Assembly: GCA_013398955.1 (NCBI GenBank)
Contig: VWPU01017469.1
Location: 99,977 to 163,976 of the forward strand
Direction of reading: 5' to 3'
DNA from: Callaeas wilsoni
Taxonomy: Eukaryota; Chordata; Aves; Passeriformes; Callaeidae
Length of the DNA: 64,000 nt
In this document: one piece after another, positions 1-14,313 of the stretch
How positions within the stretch are numbered: position 1 is the first letter of the stretch
Layout: the number at the start of each line of letters is the position of its first letter
Program-made: the position numbers and the translations under genes
Notes under the pieces: generated by a model
Database searches by the model: none
The model's input: only the letters and a program-made list of their open reading frames with translations
Told to the model about the DNA's origin: nothing

Positions 1-1873
1 AGGAAACATTTTTAATCCTATGTTTGATTGTTCCTCTGAGCTAAAGCAAGAAAAAAAAGGCAAGAGGATATTGTTTAGAAAACTAAAGCTCTCTTTGCCC
101 CTTCTGCCAGTTGCACTGCCATCAATGCTGCTTGGCTGTGAGCAAATGCTGACTACATGAGTATGTATCAGGAGAACTGAAGTGCCACAAAAGGCCACTG
201 ACATTTTGCCCATACTCAAGTTTTGGGAAATTCTGGCAAATTAGGCAAGCTGAGCATCACTGAGGCAAAATTACAAGTAAATACATAGCACAGATATTCA
301 AATGAATAATTAAAGCAAATCCTCCTGAGTTACAGCCTGCTGCCCGGGTATTTGAAAACAAACTCCTGAGGAGTGGTTACAGAAGACCTCTTCACTGAAG
401 TGGACAAGGACTCAGGGGCTGGAGAACCTCCTTGCATGCAGACTACACTGGTACCAAGCAGCACAGCTTGCCTTGAGCTCAGCTGCAAAGGGAAAACAGC
501 TTTTATCCTGCAGTTTCACACTTATTTCGTATCGAGCCAAGCAATTTCTGACAAATCCTCACTGATAAGATTGAATAAGCAGAAAAAAGGAAAGCAAAAT
601 TGACAAATAAAATGAAACGTCTGGATTCTCTACTGACAGTCTTGAAATGTATCATTTTATTTCTGAGTTTTTCTGAAAAATCACTACTGATTTTTCTGTT
701 TTGCTCTGAGCAGACAAATTTTTTCACGGCAGTTATACTCCCTTTCTTTGAACTGTTTATCACCAGGAGCCCTTCATGGAGCTGCCAGGGAAAGCAGAGC
801 CTCTGCTAGCAGATGGGCCCATTGAGATCTTGTGCTTGAGGCCAGCATGAGTGGAACCAAAGTGCTATCCGTACATCAGATTACCTGAAGTGCTCACATG
901 GGTTGAAAGGACTGAATTATTTGTTCCTCCATCTCTTCAGGGCACATCTGCAGTTTCTAAGTTAATTCCCCCAGCACACCAGGGTCCAGTTCACAAGGCC
1001 ATTTTTACTTTCTTAAAGCCTCTTAAAGTTTTAAAGCCTCTTCTTGCCTCCACTTCTGTGATGTGCATCCACTTCCTTACCTCCACTGCAGTTCCTTCCT
1101 CTTTGACTTGTAAATTATTCATTCTGTCATTTAGCTCAATTTAGTTTCAATTTGCAATGACATTCAAACACAGCACAGTAGATTTATCCTCTCCTCTCCT
1201 CTCTCTTCTCCCCTCCCATTCCCATGCATTGGAGACAGTCTCGAAAGGAGCAGGAGCCAGAGCGCAAAACTTCTGTTTGTGTCTTTTCTGACAGGAATAG
1301 ATAGCAGCACTCATTTCTGAAGAGTTCAGCAGCAGCTGCCACTTCTAAGCTAATCGTACAGTAAACAATGATGGGCCAAATGTATAATGAATGCTGATGG
1401 GCAAAACTCTAGTCAAAGTTCCCACTGACATAGAACAATTTCCCAGTAAATTATTTCACAAAGCTTTCCCTGAAATCAGATATCCCTGTAGTTCAGCTAA
1501 AAAGGTTGAGAAGAAACTACAAAGAAATGGTTGATGAAGAAACAGAATTGAAGGACAAAGGGATATAATCACAAAATACAGATGTTTATTCTATTTAAAG
1601 GAAGAATAAAAAGTTCCTTTAATCTTGAAGGAAAATAACCCTGTTAAAGTACAGGAAACCATCACTGCTAAGGCTCTATTGCAAGAATAAGGTCCATAAT
1701 CGATTTTTGTATTGCATGGTGGGGTGAAGACAGGGGGATTCCTGGAGGAGTGCTAATTCATGGGGATAACCTGGGGACGCAGCAGCAGCTGCCTCTTGAT
1801 TTGAGGCAGGGCAGCCTCTGTACTACTGAACCTTGCTTTGAAAGGGGGCCTCAAGAAGCTGAAATCAGTAATT
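1..1873 (-). other. ST7 intron (downstream of exon 1b), no gene seen
   Basis: AT-rich non-coding sequence with a pyrimidine-rich patch (CTCCTCTCC type, near 1189-1217) and a small TTAAAGCCTCTT repeat near 1013-1042. I looked on the minus strand for ST7 exon 2 (SMFLNTLTPKFY...EWWYF) and did not find it; it probably lies to the left of the window. Confidence 0.6.
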
Positions 1874-1877
1874 GAAG

Positions 1878-2327
1878 TGATGCCTTGCAGAGGCTGACCT
1901 AGAACAGAGGCTGGACAGAGTGAAAGGATAAAGGGCAGGTATTTATGGAAAGGCCTTCACAGGGCACACCTTGGGCAGTGCAGGAGTCTCGCAGAGACTA
2001 CACCCAGGATGGACGACAGTCACATGTTTTTCGGACAGATATAAGTTTTGTCTATTTGCATATCAGAGGTTAATTGTCCAATTACAGCTTCAGGTAGTGG
2101 AGTCCCATTCTCTTAGTTCGCTCCCCCTCAACTCACTTTTGTTTACATTTCTCGGGGCCTGAAACAGTGAGGTGTCCTTGATTCTCAGGCCTAGGGAGGA
2201 ATTGTTGTGTCTGACCAAAATGGGAAAAGCAGTTGCTAACACTCTATATGGAGTTCAGAGTTATACACTAAAGAATTGCAGGATTACAAATATATGAAAA
2301 TGTAAAAGCTAAAATCCTAAGGCATCA
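1878..2327 (-). mobile_element. Solo LTR, family A copy 1 (TGATG...CATCA, 4-bp TSD)
   Basis: This 450-bp element aligns over its whole length with the reverse complement of 62924-63363. Its ends are inverted repeats (TGATGCCTT / AAGGCATCA) and it is flanked by the direct repeat GAAG (1874-1877 and 2328-2331). No gag, pol or env sequence is attached, so it is a solo LTR left by recombination. A four-base duplication is typical of class I (ERV1-like) retroviral integration. Read on the minus strand it has a U3-like part with an octamer site (2054-2061, ATTTGCAT on plus) and an AT-rich region near the 3' end. Open frames in it are meaningless. Confidence 0.88.
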
Positions 2328-2331
2328 GAAG

Positions 2332-5300
2332 GAGTTGCCACACACTACCAGCCAAGTCCAGGCCTTCCTGGGCACGGTCCTCTAGCAAGAGTGATGCTGT
2401 CCAGGCAGCAGAGCAGCAGGAGGAGCGGTGTAGAGAGATCCAGCTCTGTCTCATAGCAATGGGCTACTAAACCCCTGGCTCTGGCCCCTAAACTCGATGG
2501 ATGCTGAAATTAGAGTTTGCCTTCTGTTTGCCCTCACTTCTGTCTATCTGTTAGAAAACCCACATGCCTTATTTTTGCCTACTCTTCCTAGATTTTGTGT
2601 TAAAATCCTCCAGGTACTGCCATTTCCTACACCATCTCAACAGACTCAGCTACTCGGCTGCACTACCAGGGAATCAGAGAGCCACACCACTCCTTCCTTT
2701 AGAAAGAACTTAGAAAGAGGTTAAAACCAGTTCAGTGCCAAAGGGCTTGAGGCCTAACTCTGCTCCTTTATCACAGACTGCACGGTATCTTGCCTGGGCA
2801 CAGCACCTTTCGTGGGAGGGCTGCCTGGGCCACAGATGTAGCTGCAGGTGTCAGTATCCACCACACAGGGCAAACACAACTGCACAGCGAGAGCTCATGT
2901 CATCAATCACATGTGCTGCACCTTACATAACTTCATTTCTGACTCACAATTCAAAGAGTGACACAGTAGGGTTTATTATAACCCACCTTCTAATGCCAAA
3001 AGAGTACTTGTTAAAATATATCTTAGAAAAGCCAAAATTCACTTCTTGTATTTTTTTTCCCTTTCTTCAGCTTTCCTTCCTCCTCCACTTTCATGTGATC
3101 CTAAGCCACAGATTTTCCAGGCAGTTTCCCAAATAATCTATGCTTAAGATGGACTCCAAGGAGCAGATTTCCAGCCCAGAGTTTTAGCTTTCCATCTCTA
3201 ACTAAGAGTACCAGAAGCTCAACAGCTAAACCTCTGTGCATAGCACCAAGCATTTGCCTGTACTACTACTTAAACTGAGGGGTTTAATGAGATTTTGCTT
3301 GTTTGATTGAATTCAAGAACTGCTCCAAAACTGTTTGCTCCAACAGCAAAAGCTTCAGGACTCTGTATCCAGTGATATATAGTAATGACTCAAGTCATTG
3401 AGAGCAGTCACTCAGTGGTTTTTTAGGTTCATGGACTTGAGCAGTATTTTCCACCTCTCTTTTTCTGAACCACAAAAAATGGGATAATTTACTGTCTTGT
3501 TTCATGGTAAAAGGACACTGTCAGCCTAAAATAAGGCCTTAACAGGCACGTTTTCCTTCCCAGTGAACAGAAAAAGACTGTGTTGAGAATTCTTCATATT
3601 AAATGGAAAAGATAACCAATTTTACTGATGGGATTTTTTTTCCCCAATCTGTTTGCCTGTTATCTCTTCTGAAGGAAAGTTTTCAATACTGTACTTCCTA
3701 TATTTTGGCCTTTCACACAACAATAAACGAAAAAAATCTTCCAACAAAGTAGACTTGTATTATCTATTTTGATACAGGTATTACTTTCACTTTATAAGTT
3801 AAGCACTGTAAAAGCCTGTAACAAATGAGGATAGTCATAATTTTGATGAGGATTTTATAAAAAGTTAATAAACACCATCTTTTCCACTTGCATCTTTTGT
3901 CTCAATGCTCAGAGCACCTAACAAACACAAATTAAAACTCTTTCTAATCCTGCACAAATAGCCTAATAATATGTCGGTTTTTATACTGACACAATCAGAG
4001 TTAAAGGGACAGAAGTGCACCCCAAAACTCTGGTTCACCTTTTCGTTATGCTCATCTTGATGTTCTACTTTTAGATTTCTAGTCTGGTCTGGAGCCACTT
4101 TCTAAAGTGGGATTAAGCGCAGCTGCTAGATTGCAACATAATAATGGTGCTTTCTAATACAAAACTAATAGAAGAGTAACTTCTGGATAACTAATAAAGG
4201 AGGCTTTATTAAGGAAGTCACATATGCACATTCCAAGGAGAACTGGGACACCGGGGAATGGCCAGAACATCCCAGTTGCTGATTTGTTGGTTTTGGTTTC
4301 CTTTAGTCACATTACCATAAAACATGAAATATTGATGAAAAAACAGTGTGCAGAGTATGTTGCCTATATCTGCAGTACATGAACTGCTTGCCTATCATGA
4401 GACAGGACTAAAAGCAGGTATACAAAGAAATTAATAGAACTCAACAGCTCTTGCCAACCAATATCTCCCAGTCTTTGCCTAAATACTCATTTTGCTCAGT
4501 CTAAGCATGTTTACAACCCTTTGCCATCATATTTCAATATTCGGTATGTTATTTTGCCCTAATAAAAAGCACAAATCCAGGAAAATCGAAACAAATCTCA
4601 GTATCTGAATGGATGAAACGACATCTGGTAAAGAATTAGCGAAGTGACTGTAATCTCTTTCTCAATCTTATTTCTGTCTTCAGGCCATCGCAATCATAAA
4701 AGCTCTGCAGCCACCACATAACAGATACCAAAACTTGATGTCCAAAAGGAAGGCTCTATGACTCAGAGGAAACAGAAGCCAGTGACATGATTTCTGTTTC
4801 AGAAAGGCTTTCAAGTTGGAAACATACTTGTTTTTTTCCAGCTGTAACAAGTGGTCTGAGGAGATTCTCTCTTCTAATACATTTTGCTTAACACGTCAGC
4901 ATCCTTACCATTGTAGATCTCAAAATGCATTGCTAAACAGTGGGCAATCAAATTCATGTTTTTGAAGGGAAAACTCATATAGAGAGAATCACTAATGAAC
5001 ACTGAGTCTGTGTTTGATCTCAGACAGGAATCACAGGGAAACCCACCCGCTCATCTTGAAGCTAGGAAGTTTTGCAACTCATGTTAGCAAGACTAGGGTT
5101 TCACCCTAGCAATCTGATGCCTCTGCCATTTCCCTGGTAGGGTTATCAATTCCAAAAAAATTCACATCCAGGTAAAGCTATGTTGCTAATTTTGCCTCCA
5201 GAAGGTGGTCACCATAATAGCAGTAAGCTATGTAGAGGATCATTAAGTGGTTGCAGCAGAATGAACAGTTCTTGGATACCTTTTCCCTTGCACGTTGGGT

Positions 5301-8300
5301 ATGGTTAACAGTCATATACATCAAACAGAAGAATACATCATCTAGGCCCTATTTCCAGGCAAAGAGAGGCCTGATAGACAAACCCCATCTGTTTCAGAGC
5401 CAATTTCTTCATTTTGTACATCTGCTCAGTTCATTTCATTTGGTGTTAATATAATTTGCTTCACAAGAATCTTTACTAACAAAATCGTTGTTAAAGAATA
5501 ATAATTTGCTTGATTGACTACTGTTCTCTGTATTTCTGCCTTTTCTGGATCTCTCTCACAGTGCAGATGCTGGGAATAAGCCAGTCACTCTGATGCCTAA
5601 AGATTTTTAGGTTTTTATATATATTGTAGATTTTTAATACATAGCTGTATAGTTTCTAACATTTTCTTACAATTCAGAATAATATATCACCCTTTCTCAC
5701 ACATCATGCCACCTTCTTGAAATTCTGTTTAGTCTTATTTTCAAAAAAAGAATTTCTAACAAGAACACCCTGTTTTGCACCACTACCCTGGAGACACAAC
5801 AAAATATAGGGCTAAGAACCTCTGGAGAGACGTAAATTTAAATTCATGCTATAAAAATATAATCTGATATGGAAACTGATATATTTTCCTGACAAAAGCT
5901 AGTTCAACTTTTCCCCACCAAGGAAGGACTTAGAATTACTATTTAGTCAATACAGCATTGAGAAAGAAGAATTTTTTCTGGTCCAAGGGAAATAAATGAT
6001 GAAGGTACCTAGATGTATCATTACATTAATACATGGCAATCATTAATACATGAAAATCTGCAGGGAAGGCACAGGCAGTTGCTTCACTCAGTGTCTCCCC
6101 TTCTCCCAGTGCCAAGTGTAATGAAAGACAGCAGCAACATGTTGACAACAAGCTTAGAAGAAGAAAGGGAAGTGGTGGGAATAGAAATGCAGTGTCATAC
6201 AGAAAAAAAAACAACAACAGAAACACCTGAAAATGCAGGGAGCTTTTTTCCCCAAAGACAGACCAGTGGCAGCAGTACATTATCTCCACTGCAGTTAAAC
6301 AGATGGCTGTAAAGGCTGTAACGGTACAAAGATCACAGAATATCCTGCAAAGCCATAGAAGGAAGGAAACCAGTAGCATTGCTTAACAGTCTGCTTATTT
6401 TACAGTCAAGTGGATTGCCGAGCAACTAAGCTGTAACAAGCTCCATATTTAGGGGAAGAAATGTTTGTCTTCTGTCTGTCCCTGCTTGCGAATGGCAAGT
6501 GGAGGGCATTTCTAAGCCAGATAATTTGAGTACAGCATGTTCCACAAGCCCCGAGCCCGTGCTGCTGAGCAGCCAGTGTTAATCACGGCAACAGTTGACA
6601 TGCACGCCTTGCCAGAGTCTAAGTTTGTCACCATCACTGCGACTTCCACTCTCTGCTGTTCAAAACAAAACACAAACAAAAGACCCCCAAAAGCCTGCAG
6701 TTACTCAGGAATCTGAGATTCCCACATTACTTAACGTGACTGGATCTCTTTAGGATTCAAAAATGACAACTCTTGCTGACAACATGAGCTCAATTCGGTT
6801 GTCTAAGCAGGTGCATCCAAAGCTCCTTGAGATGCATAGGGTAGCTGACACACTGACACAAAGCACACACAGAATACCCCAGAGACTAACAGCTGGTGGC
6901 CAGGTGAAATATGTTCCAGGGCATCTGAAATGGCTCTAGTTGCCTCATTTAGGCAACTGATCTGAGTCCCAAATGACCCTTTTATATCTTGCATTCTTCA
7001 TCCCACAAATGAAAATGAGTTAGCATTGCTATTTAAAAGCACCTGCATAAAAGTACAAATACATAAAGTATGTACATTTGGGAGCACATCCGAAATAATT
7101 TGCGAAGACTAAAAATGTAGTATTCCTTCTGACATGCACATACTGAAGACACTCACCCAAGGGAATCATCTTGTAAACACAATGCTCAAGTCTGAAGAAA
7201 GATGTACTTAGGACAAATGGCAGAAGACTCAAAAGGGTAACACTTCAAGACCCAGGTAGTACAGTCCCTGTCCCAGGGCACCCTGCTGGAGAAGGACAGT
7301 GCAGGAACAGAACAAGCCTAGGTCATTCATGTACATTCACGGACGTAGGACAAAATGAACGCAGCCTGGAAGATTGACACCTGCAACATTATTTCAAGGT
7401 TAAATGTAGCTGGTTAAACTCAGCACTGCCAGCCCACAGGAGAAGGCAATTATGTGAATGATTATCTGATTGGTGGCTTTTCAGGAAGCACCTGACTACC
7501 TTCATTCAGAAGCCACATCTTCTTCCCTGACTCAGCTCTCTGCCATCCAGGATCCTGCCTAACGGTGACAGAATACTGTTTAAGGTATGATGAAAAACTA
7601 TAAACTAACTGTCCAAATAGTACCTCAACTAAGGTATTTTACCACGGTATATTACATTAATGTCCAGCTAAAATATTAAGGAAGGAAAAAGAATTGCTAA
7701 AAAGTAATAATTTAAAACAATCAGCCAATATTGAAACTAATTCTTTTTGTAATTTGCTGTTTTACTTCAAATAAAAGGATCAAATTAATGACAAAATCAC
7801 CGTTTTCCTGCAATCTGAAGTTATACTAAGAATCAAAGTAGGATTCAGCAACAAAAAAATCCACTGGCTGATCAAAACTAAATTTGATTGGAATATGAAT
7901 AAAATGTTTTTGCTTGGGAAATTATTGCATTTAAAGTCACAGTTTTCAGTTCCAAATTTATGTTTCACAGCCTTGACTCAGTTCCTCTCCTTATATACCA
8001 ACGAAAACTGACAATGGAAACCCACAAACCCACAACTGAGAACAAGCCTTTTCCCTGAAAGAGGATGTAATGTAAAAGCTTCTTTACTACATACTAGCTA
8101 CAAAAAACCCCCACTGTATGCATGTGTAAAATGTTTACAACATACAGTATTAGCACATACATGTGCTGCTATTCTTTTATCCAGTAACTGCCACAATAAC
8201 AAGTAGAGAACACAAAACCAGGGGTATAAATAACCACAACATAAAATTCTGCCATTGCTTTAAGCAAGTGCTGCTTTGCAGGCATGGCAGGTACCTTCCA

Positions 8301-11300
8301 CTCACCACAGGCACTTGCTGCTAAGCAACTTTCAAACCTTGTTCGAAGCAGATGAAATTAGTGACTGGAATTGGAAGCAACTTTGTGTTGTGCAGAGGTG
8401 TATTGGGGTGAAAGTGCTTCCAGCTGTGAAGCTGTAGCTGAAGAACCAAATCCTCTTCCTTACCCATTAAAGATGACTGTTGTCAGTCCACTCGGAGATC
8501 AGAAAATTCCACTTAGCAGAAAACTTAACTACCTAACAGGACTTGATGAAAAGTCTCCTCTCAAAACAAGGTGCTTAATAAAATAACTCACCAATTTCCT
8601 AGAAAATGTCATGAACTCTAAGTGCACAAACCAGAGTGGCCATAGCACGGAGCCTGAAGACCAGTCAGATGTGTTTGCAGTAGACAAAATGAGTAACTCT
8701 GGTGTCTAAGATACACTGTGCATCAGATTGAGCCTGATCAGCCAAATCGCATGCAGTGCTGGGAATCAGTCATGAGCAACAAATAAATAAGTGACAGGTA
8801 TGAGACAAAAATATGATAGACTGCTCCATGCCAAATAACTGAAGGCCATGTCTTAGATAACAGTTACTATTTTCTCTACATGTCTGTTTGCTTCCCATTA
8901 CCAAGAAAATAGGCTTGTTTCTGTCTTACTTATCTTTCTTATAATTTCAGAGATTGTACCAAAAAATATTTAAGCCTTTTAGCTTCAAAGGAGATTTATA
9001 TCTACTTTCAAAATACTCAGTGTCTATCTGTTAATTGAAAATACATACTATCTTCTGGCTGTCTATACTTCTGACGCTTTGACTCATTCATGACAGACAT
9101 CGAGCTAAGCCCTCTCAGTAGCAAATTATGCTCTTTAAAGCAGATCCATCCACCAGAAACTGATAAATATATTTTTATAGATTTACTGAATTAATTTAGT
9201 GCACCCTTTTATGCTCAGGCAACATCTCTGGCATGCTATATAGGCTGTAATAGAAACGAGAGCACTGTGTTTTGAACAGCTGAGGACTGTAAAGACTAAA
9301 TGCCCAAGAAGAACCTGAAACACCAACTGCTGGAAGTGATCATACAGCACATAAAACATGGCATGTTTGGTCATTTTCTCCACTGTCATCTTTAGAGTTC
9401 TGAAAAATAGGGGGGAAAACTGAGGTAGCTCTTCAGCAAATTTGTAATACACATTCTGAAAATAAGAGATTTTTTAGAGTAAATTTTTTCTATGTAGTAG
9501 GAAAATCTCTGTGAGGCCATAGTAGTGATGCTGAATGGATGAATAAGCCTATGCTCAAAAAATTCAAGTTCTGAATAAAAATGCCAGTGCTGCAGCTGGA
9601 AGCTGCAGGAGATGTTGTCAATAAGCAGAGACTTTCAGTTATTTTTCCTGAATTACAAAGTGCTAGACCTAAAGAAAGCAATGGACTGAAAGGCATCTTC
9701 CCATAGATGGAGCTAAAAAGAGGGGAGGCATCACTACGTAGGGCATAAATGCATCTCATTTGTTCATTAGAGAAAGGAAAAAATGGAAATATCTCATTTT
9801 CACAGCAGCTGAAAATAGCATGGCAGCCCATGGGAAGGCACAGCTGGTACTCAGGCTTATTGCTACCATCAGGGCTGAACAGCCAGCAGGATTAGGAGCA
9901 AGCCAGGCTCACACAAAATAACATCAGCCAGTTTCTCCCATCCCTGGCTCCCACCTGGCCCCAGTTCTGCTCTTCCCTGCTCACTACGCTGTTAATGCAC
10001 ATCCCACTACTAATGCAGCTTCAAACACCAGGCTAAGCGACATGGGAGCAAGATCACAGCCTGGGCTCCTGCCCGTTTTCCTACAGCACAGATTGCTTCC
10101 TGTATTGAAAAGGGAACCACCTGGGAAGAAGAGCAAATGCTTGGCCACTTAATTGGTACTTTCAGTAAAAAAGACCACAGACAGGATTGACAGACCTAGA
10201 GAAAATCACAAAAGAAACCATCAGCCATCATCAGGGAAGGAAAACAGAGCCTGCTTCCACTCCAAACTCCCAAAGACTTGAAAATAAAGTAGGAGCTGTG
10301 TCAACCCTTCCAACCCTCGATCGTCTCAGTCACTGCAGCTTCTAGCACCACCCCGGTCCTAGAGACCCTGCCCCATCTTCCCACCCCAAGCAGGAGCAGA
10401 GATCTATGGACATGATGAACTCTTGTTCCTACAGCAGTCAAGAACAGTGTGGTATCATTTAGTAAGGCAAATCATCTGCCGCCCACCTTCTCATCTAAAT
10501 ACTGGAATAAAGGGAGACTGATGTCTTGTTTTTAATTTCTAAAATGGCCTCATTTACTAGAATCACTTAAACAGCATTTCCAGCATTTTCAACCATTTCC
10601 AATTTATATTTTAAGGATGTCTCTTGGTTTCTTCATGGGAATGGCAGCACTCTTTAAAGAAGGATGGGCACAATTAAGAAATCCACCATCAAACCTGTTC
10701 ATATCTGCCCCCCTACACCCCCTCCTTTCTCCCATCCTCCCCCCTCTCTTACACATATACAGTACACATATCTATTTGGCGTATGAGATTTTATCTCTTA
10801 CACTTGCCAAATCACCCACAATTCGAGACTTTACTATTCCAGGATCCTCCTTCTTGCAGACTTCCTTCTCTCTTCCAGCTCATCACACTTCAATTTTCTA
10901 GCTGTTCAAGAAAATGTATGATCTGACCTCTTCCTTCAGGTTTCCAACCACTCTTTTCACTTTATTTCAGTCTCCCCAGATCAGCCACCTGTGATTGATT
11001 TTGTAACAGCTTGCAAAATATATTTTGTGCTCAATTCCTGTTTTTGTCAGAATCTTGTAAGTTTTAAAACCAACTCAAGTTTAGTATTTAGCTTCTGAAG
11101 AGTACATAAACAGTAGGCTGTTCCGTATAAAGAGTAACTTTTATACTACCTTGGACAATGGCTTAAATGCTGACTACTAAAGATAATGTCCTCAAAAATT
11201 TAAGATGGCCCTTCTCATCTTGTGTTCTCAGAATTGTTAATGCTCTGCCACTGGATCAATACAGACATCTCTAGGCCTTCCCACCAGCAAGCATCTAAGG

Positions 11301-12372
11301 GAAGGATGGCCCTATCCATGGGTTGAGCAATTAACACTTCCTAGTACCTGTTTTCTTGGCATCCTCCAAATATGTATCATTAGCTTTGCAGAAATATCAC
11401 CAAAGGGCTGAATGCACAGCAGCAAGATGAAAGAAAACAAAGCTATTCATTTGTTATGCTTAGAAACCATAGTCCATCTTTGGCAGAGGTGAACTTCAAA
11501 CCCTTTATCGGAGGTCATTCCTGCTGCTCAAGAAACCTGAGAGCACAGGAAACAAGGTGATATTTCATCTTGAATTTCTGAAAACTACAAGGAGTGTCAC
11601 AAAAGACATTATAAACAAAAAAAATAAAACACATTGACATTTTTACACAAATATTACTACAAGTAAATTGACCTGCCTGCACCCATGTTTTGATGCCGTA
11701 TATATGTTCTTGTACAGTAGATCAAGTGCATTCTTATTTTAGCTAAAACAGTTTATTTCAATTAACCTTAAAGCCACACCCTGTTAACTCAGTCTAGTCC
11801 CAACTGAGAATCTGTAGGGTTTTTATACCATCTTAATTAAACTTCTAAAAAGTCACACTTCTATTTAAACCTATGTAAGAACACACCCAGACAAATCTTG
11901 TAAGAGGTAACGTACTATTTCTGAGAATAGCAATCACAGAAAAGATTGATCTCACGTTTCAGCCTAGGCTCTTAAGAAGCCAGCACAAAGATTTTCATCA
12001 CCTATTTAGTACAATTTTCCCATAGCTCAAATCCACCTTGACATACTGTCCCCAAAGAAAAGGTGGCCAGCTGCAAATGACCAACACGCAAAACTCAACT
12101 GCAGTGCAACAACTGCTGTCATTGACTTTTTTTGCACATTAGCATCCTACTAGCTGATGTGAAATCATTTGCAAAGATAAAATTTGAGTCCATGAAGGCT
12201 GTGTTTTACCCTGGACTCATTTATAAGGCCCTGGAAAAAGCAATTTTATAAAGAACAAAGGAAGTTACCTCCACTTTTGCTCATAGCCAGCTCTCTATTC
12301 TTCTTGCAGATAATGAAAGCTAGTGAAATGTTGGAAAATAAGGCGATTTTTATAACGTTTAAAATATTTCTC
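2332..12372 (-). other. ST7 intron, unique sequence, no gene seen
   Basis: About 10 kb of AT-rich intron without recognisable transposon, RNA gene or exon. Frames of 60-133 codons here show no homology I know, and several begin at non-ATG codons. Short palindromes occur, such as CTAGGGT-TTC-ACCCTAG near 5093-5109. Confidence 0.6.
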
Positions 12373-12912
12373 CACAGAATCACAGAATCTTTTACGTTAG
12401 AAAAGACCTCCAAGATCATCGAGTCCAACGTCTGACTGATCTCCACCTGGTCAACTAAACCATGGCACTAAGTGCCATGTCCAGTCATTTCTTGAACCCC
12501 TCCAGGCATGGCGACTCCACCATCTCCATGGGCAGCCCATTCCAATGCTTTCCATGAAGAAATTCTTCCTGATGTCCAGTTTGAACCTCCCCTGGCCCAG
12601 CTTGAGTTCATTTCCTCTTATTCTGTCACTGGTTGCCTGGGAGAAGAAGCTGACGCCCACCTAACTACAACCTCCTTTCAGGGAGCTGTACAGAGTGATA
12701 AGGTCTCCCCTAAGCCTCCTTTTCTCCAGGCTAAACAACTCCAGCTCCCTCAGCTGTTCCTTACATGACTTTTGCTCTCAACTTTCCACCAGTTTCATTG
12801 TCCTTCTCTGGACAAGCTCCAGCACCTCAATGTCTTTTCTGGAGTGGATAGAACTGGATATAGGACACAAGGTGCAGCCTCACCAGTGCTGAGTACAAAG
12901 GGACAACGAGTG
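12373..12912 (-). mobile_element. CR1 LINE, 5'-truncated 3' end
   Basis: The plus strand begins with CACAGAATCACAGAATC, the terminal repeat of CR1 read in reverse. It then follows the usual CR1 3' region: dead-on-arrival text such as GACCTCCAAGATCATCGAGTCCAA, a GGGCAGCCCATTCCAATG block, and CAGCCTCACCAGTGCTGAGTACA at the far end. The element is thus in minus orientation with its 3' end at 12373, truncated after about 540 bp. That is the common fate of bird CR1 copies; no reverse-transcriptase frame is left. Short frames on both strands here are by-products. Confidence 0.92.
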
Positions 12913-13266
12913 CACCTGTCATGTTCTTGTCCTATCGTGATTATCTCATTCACCAATCTTTTCTAGATTAATGTTAGTCTTAGATTACTGTTTAGAAGTT
13001 TATTTTGATTAGATTTCATTCTGGCTATAACCACTAATAACTTCAGCTATTATTTGACTGGCTGTCCTCATTTTCCTCTTCAAAATTATTTAATCAGACC
13101 AATTCTGTGAGTTTGGACGATAGGAAGCAAAAGGACAGCCAGACAACTGGGATTCTGTTTTAGAATTTAACTGTTGAAATAGCTGTGCATCTTTTCCCTT
13201 AAAAGGTATTTTCACACTAAACTTCAGAAATAAAGACAGGACTAACAGCTAGATTTTAGCCAATTT

Positions 13267-13300
13267 AAAAAAAAAAAACAACCAACCAACCAACCAAAAA
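13267..13300. repeat. A12 plus (AACC)n microsatellite
   Basis: A run of twelve A is followed by four to five CAAC/AACC units ending in A5. Confidence 0.95.
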
Positions 13301-13763
13301 TCCCTAGAAAGCAATTGGCTACATCTAGCAGATGATTTTCAGAGATGAAATTCCAGTTTCTGAAAGCCAGCATGGCAGTATGATCTTCCCTCACCTGTAC
13401 ATAAGGCAGCAAACACCTAAGTCAGCTGCAATGCAGGCTTCCCCATGACACCTCTGATACACCTCCATCCCTGTTGTGTCAGTATGTCTGAAATGCTTCT
13501 GGAGATGAAAGGATAGTCCACATTTCCTATTTATGTAAACTTTTGGCATACCCATACACAAGATAAGAAGACTTACTGCCTGACATGGTACAGAACTCCC
13601 TGGCAAGAAGCAGGAAGACCACAGCTTCTCATCAGCAATGATATGCTATATAGTGAGACAACTTCAGGCTTTCCTTCACCGGGAAAAAAATGCTTTTATT
13701 TTGCTAAACTAGTCTGTTAAAAACAAGGCAGTTGTAGTTTTCACTAACAGCAGCTGCCAAAGT

Positions 13764-13800
13764 AAAATAAATAAATAGATAAATAAATACACACACATAT
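13764..13800. repeat. (AAAT)n / (AC)n microsatellite
   Basis: About six AAAT-type units, one interrupted by AGAT, run into a short ACACAC stretch. Confidence 0.95.
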
Positions 13801-14279
13801 TACACCGGCAGATTTTTTTTTAACTCCTTTGTCCATAGCTAGGTTGTTCAATGACATAAAGACATTTCTTTCTTCCTTTGTAAACCAAACCAGATCCGGA
13901 GTACATACAAAGCCATGACCTAGGGGGGAATAACTGAAAATGCAGACACCCGTATTTGCTGCCAGCCTGCAGACAGCAGCTGCTGCCTGCAGCGCCTCAT
14001 TCGACAGTGACGGCGGCTGCACTGACGTTCCACATTACAGAGTCATATTGCTTTGTTCCCTCAGGGGAGCCTCTCTGTTTAAGGGGATACTATTAAGGAT
14101 GGCAAGTCCAAACATGAGCCCTTTTTTTTTTGTCTTTTCACATCATTCTGTGTGAGTATTTATCTGTATTTTATGGAAGAATTAATTGAATGTCACTATA
14201 GACGCACCAACAAGACATAACCTAACTAAATGCCAGGCACGTAGCTCACCAAACTGCTGCAGTACAGAGTGCTGGTTTG

Positions 14280-14313
14280 AAATCTACAGCTTCATTAAAT
14301 CTACAGCTTCATT
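14280..14313. repeat. 17-bp perfect tandem duplication
   Basis: AAATCTACAGCTTCATT occurs twice head to tail with no mismatch, which points to a recent duplication. Confidence 0.95.

Noticed and set aside
373..3136. A string of plus-strand frames that could suggest clustered small genes
   Set aside because: No family features, no common codon pattern, and one lies within a solo LTR. This is vertebrate intron.
12451..12966. Overlapping 64-86 codon frames
   Set aside because: They fall in the non-coding 3' region of a CR1 element and have no LINE protein motifs.
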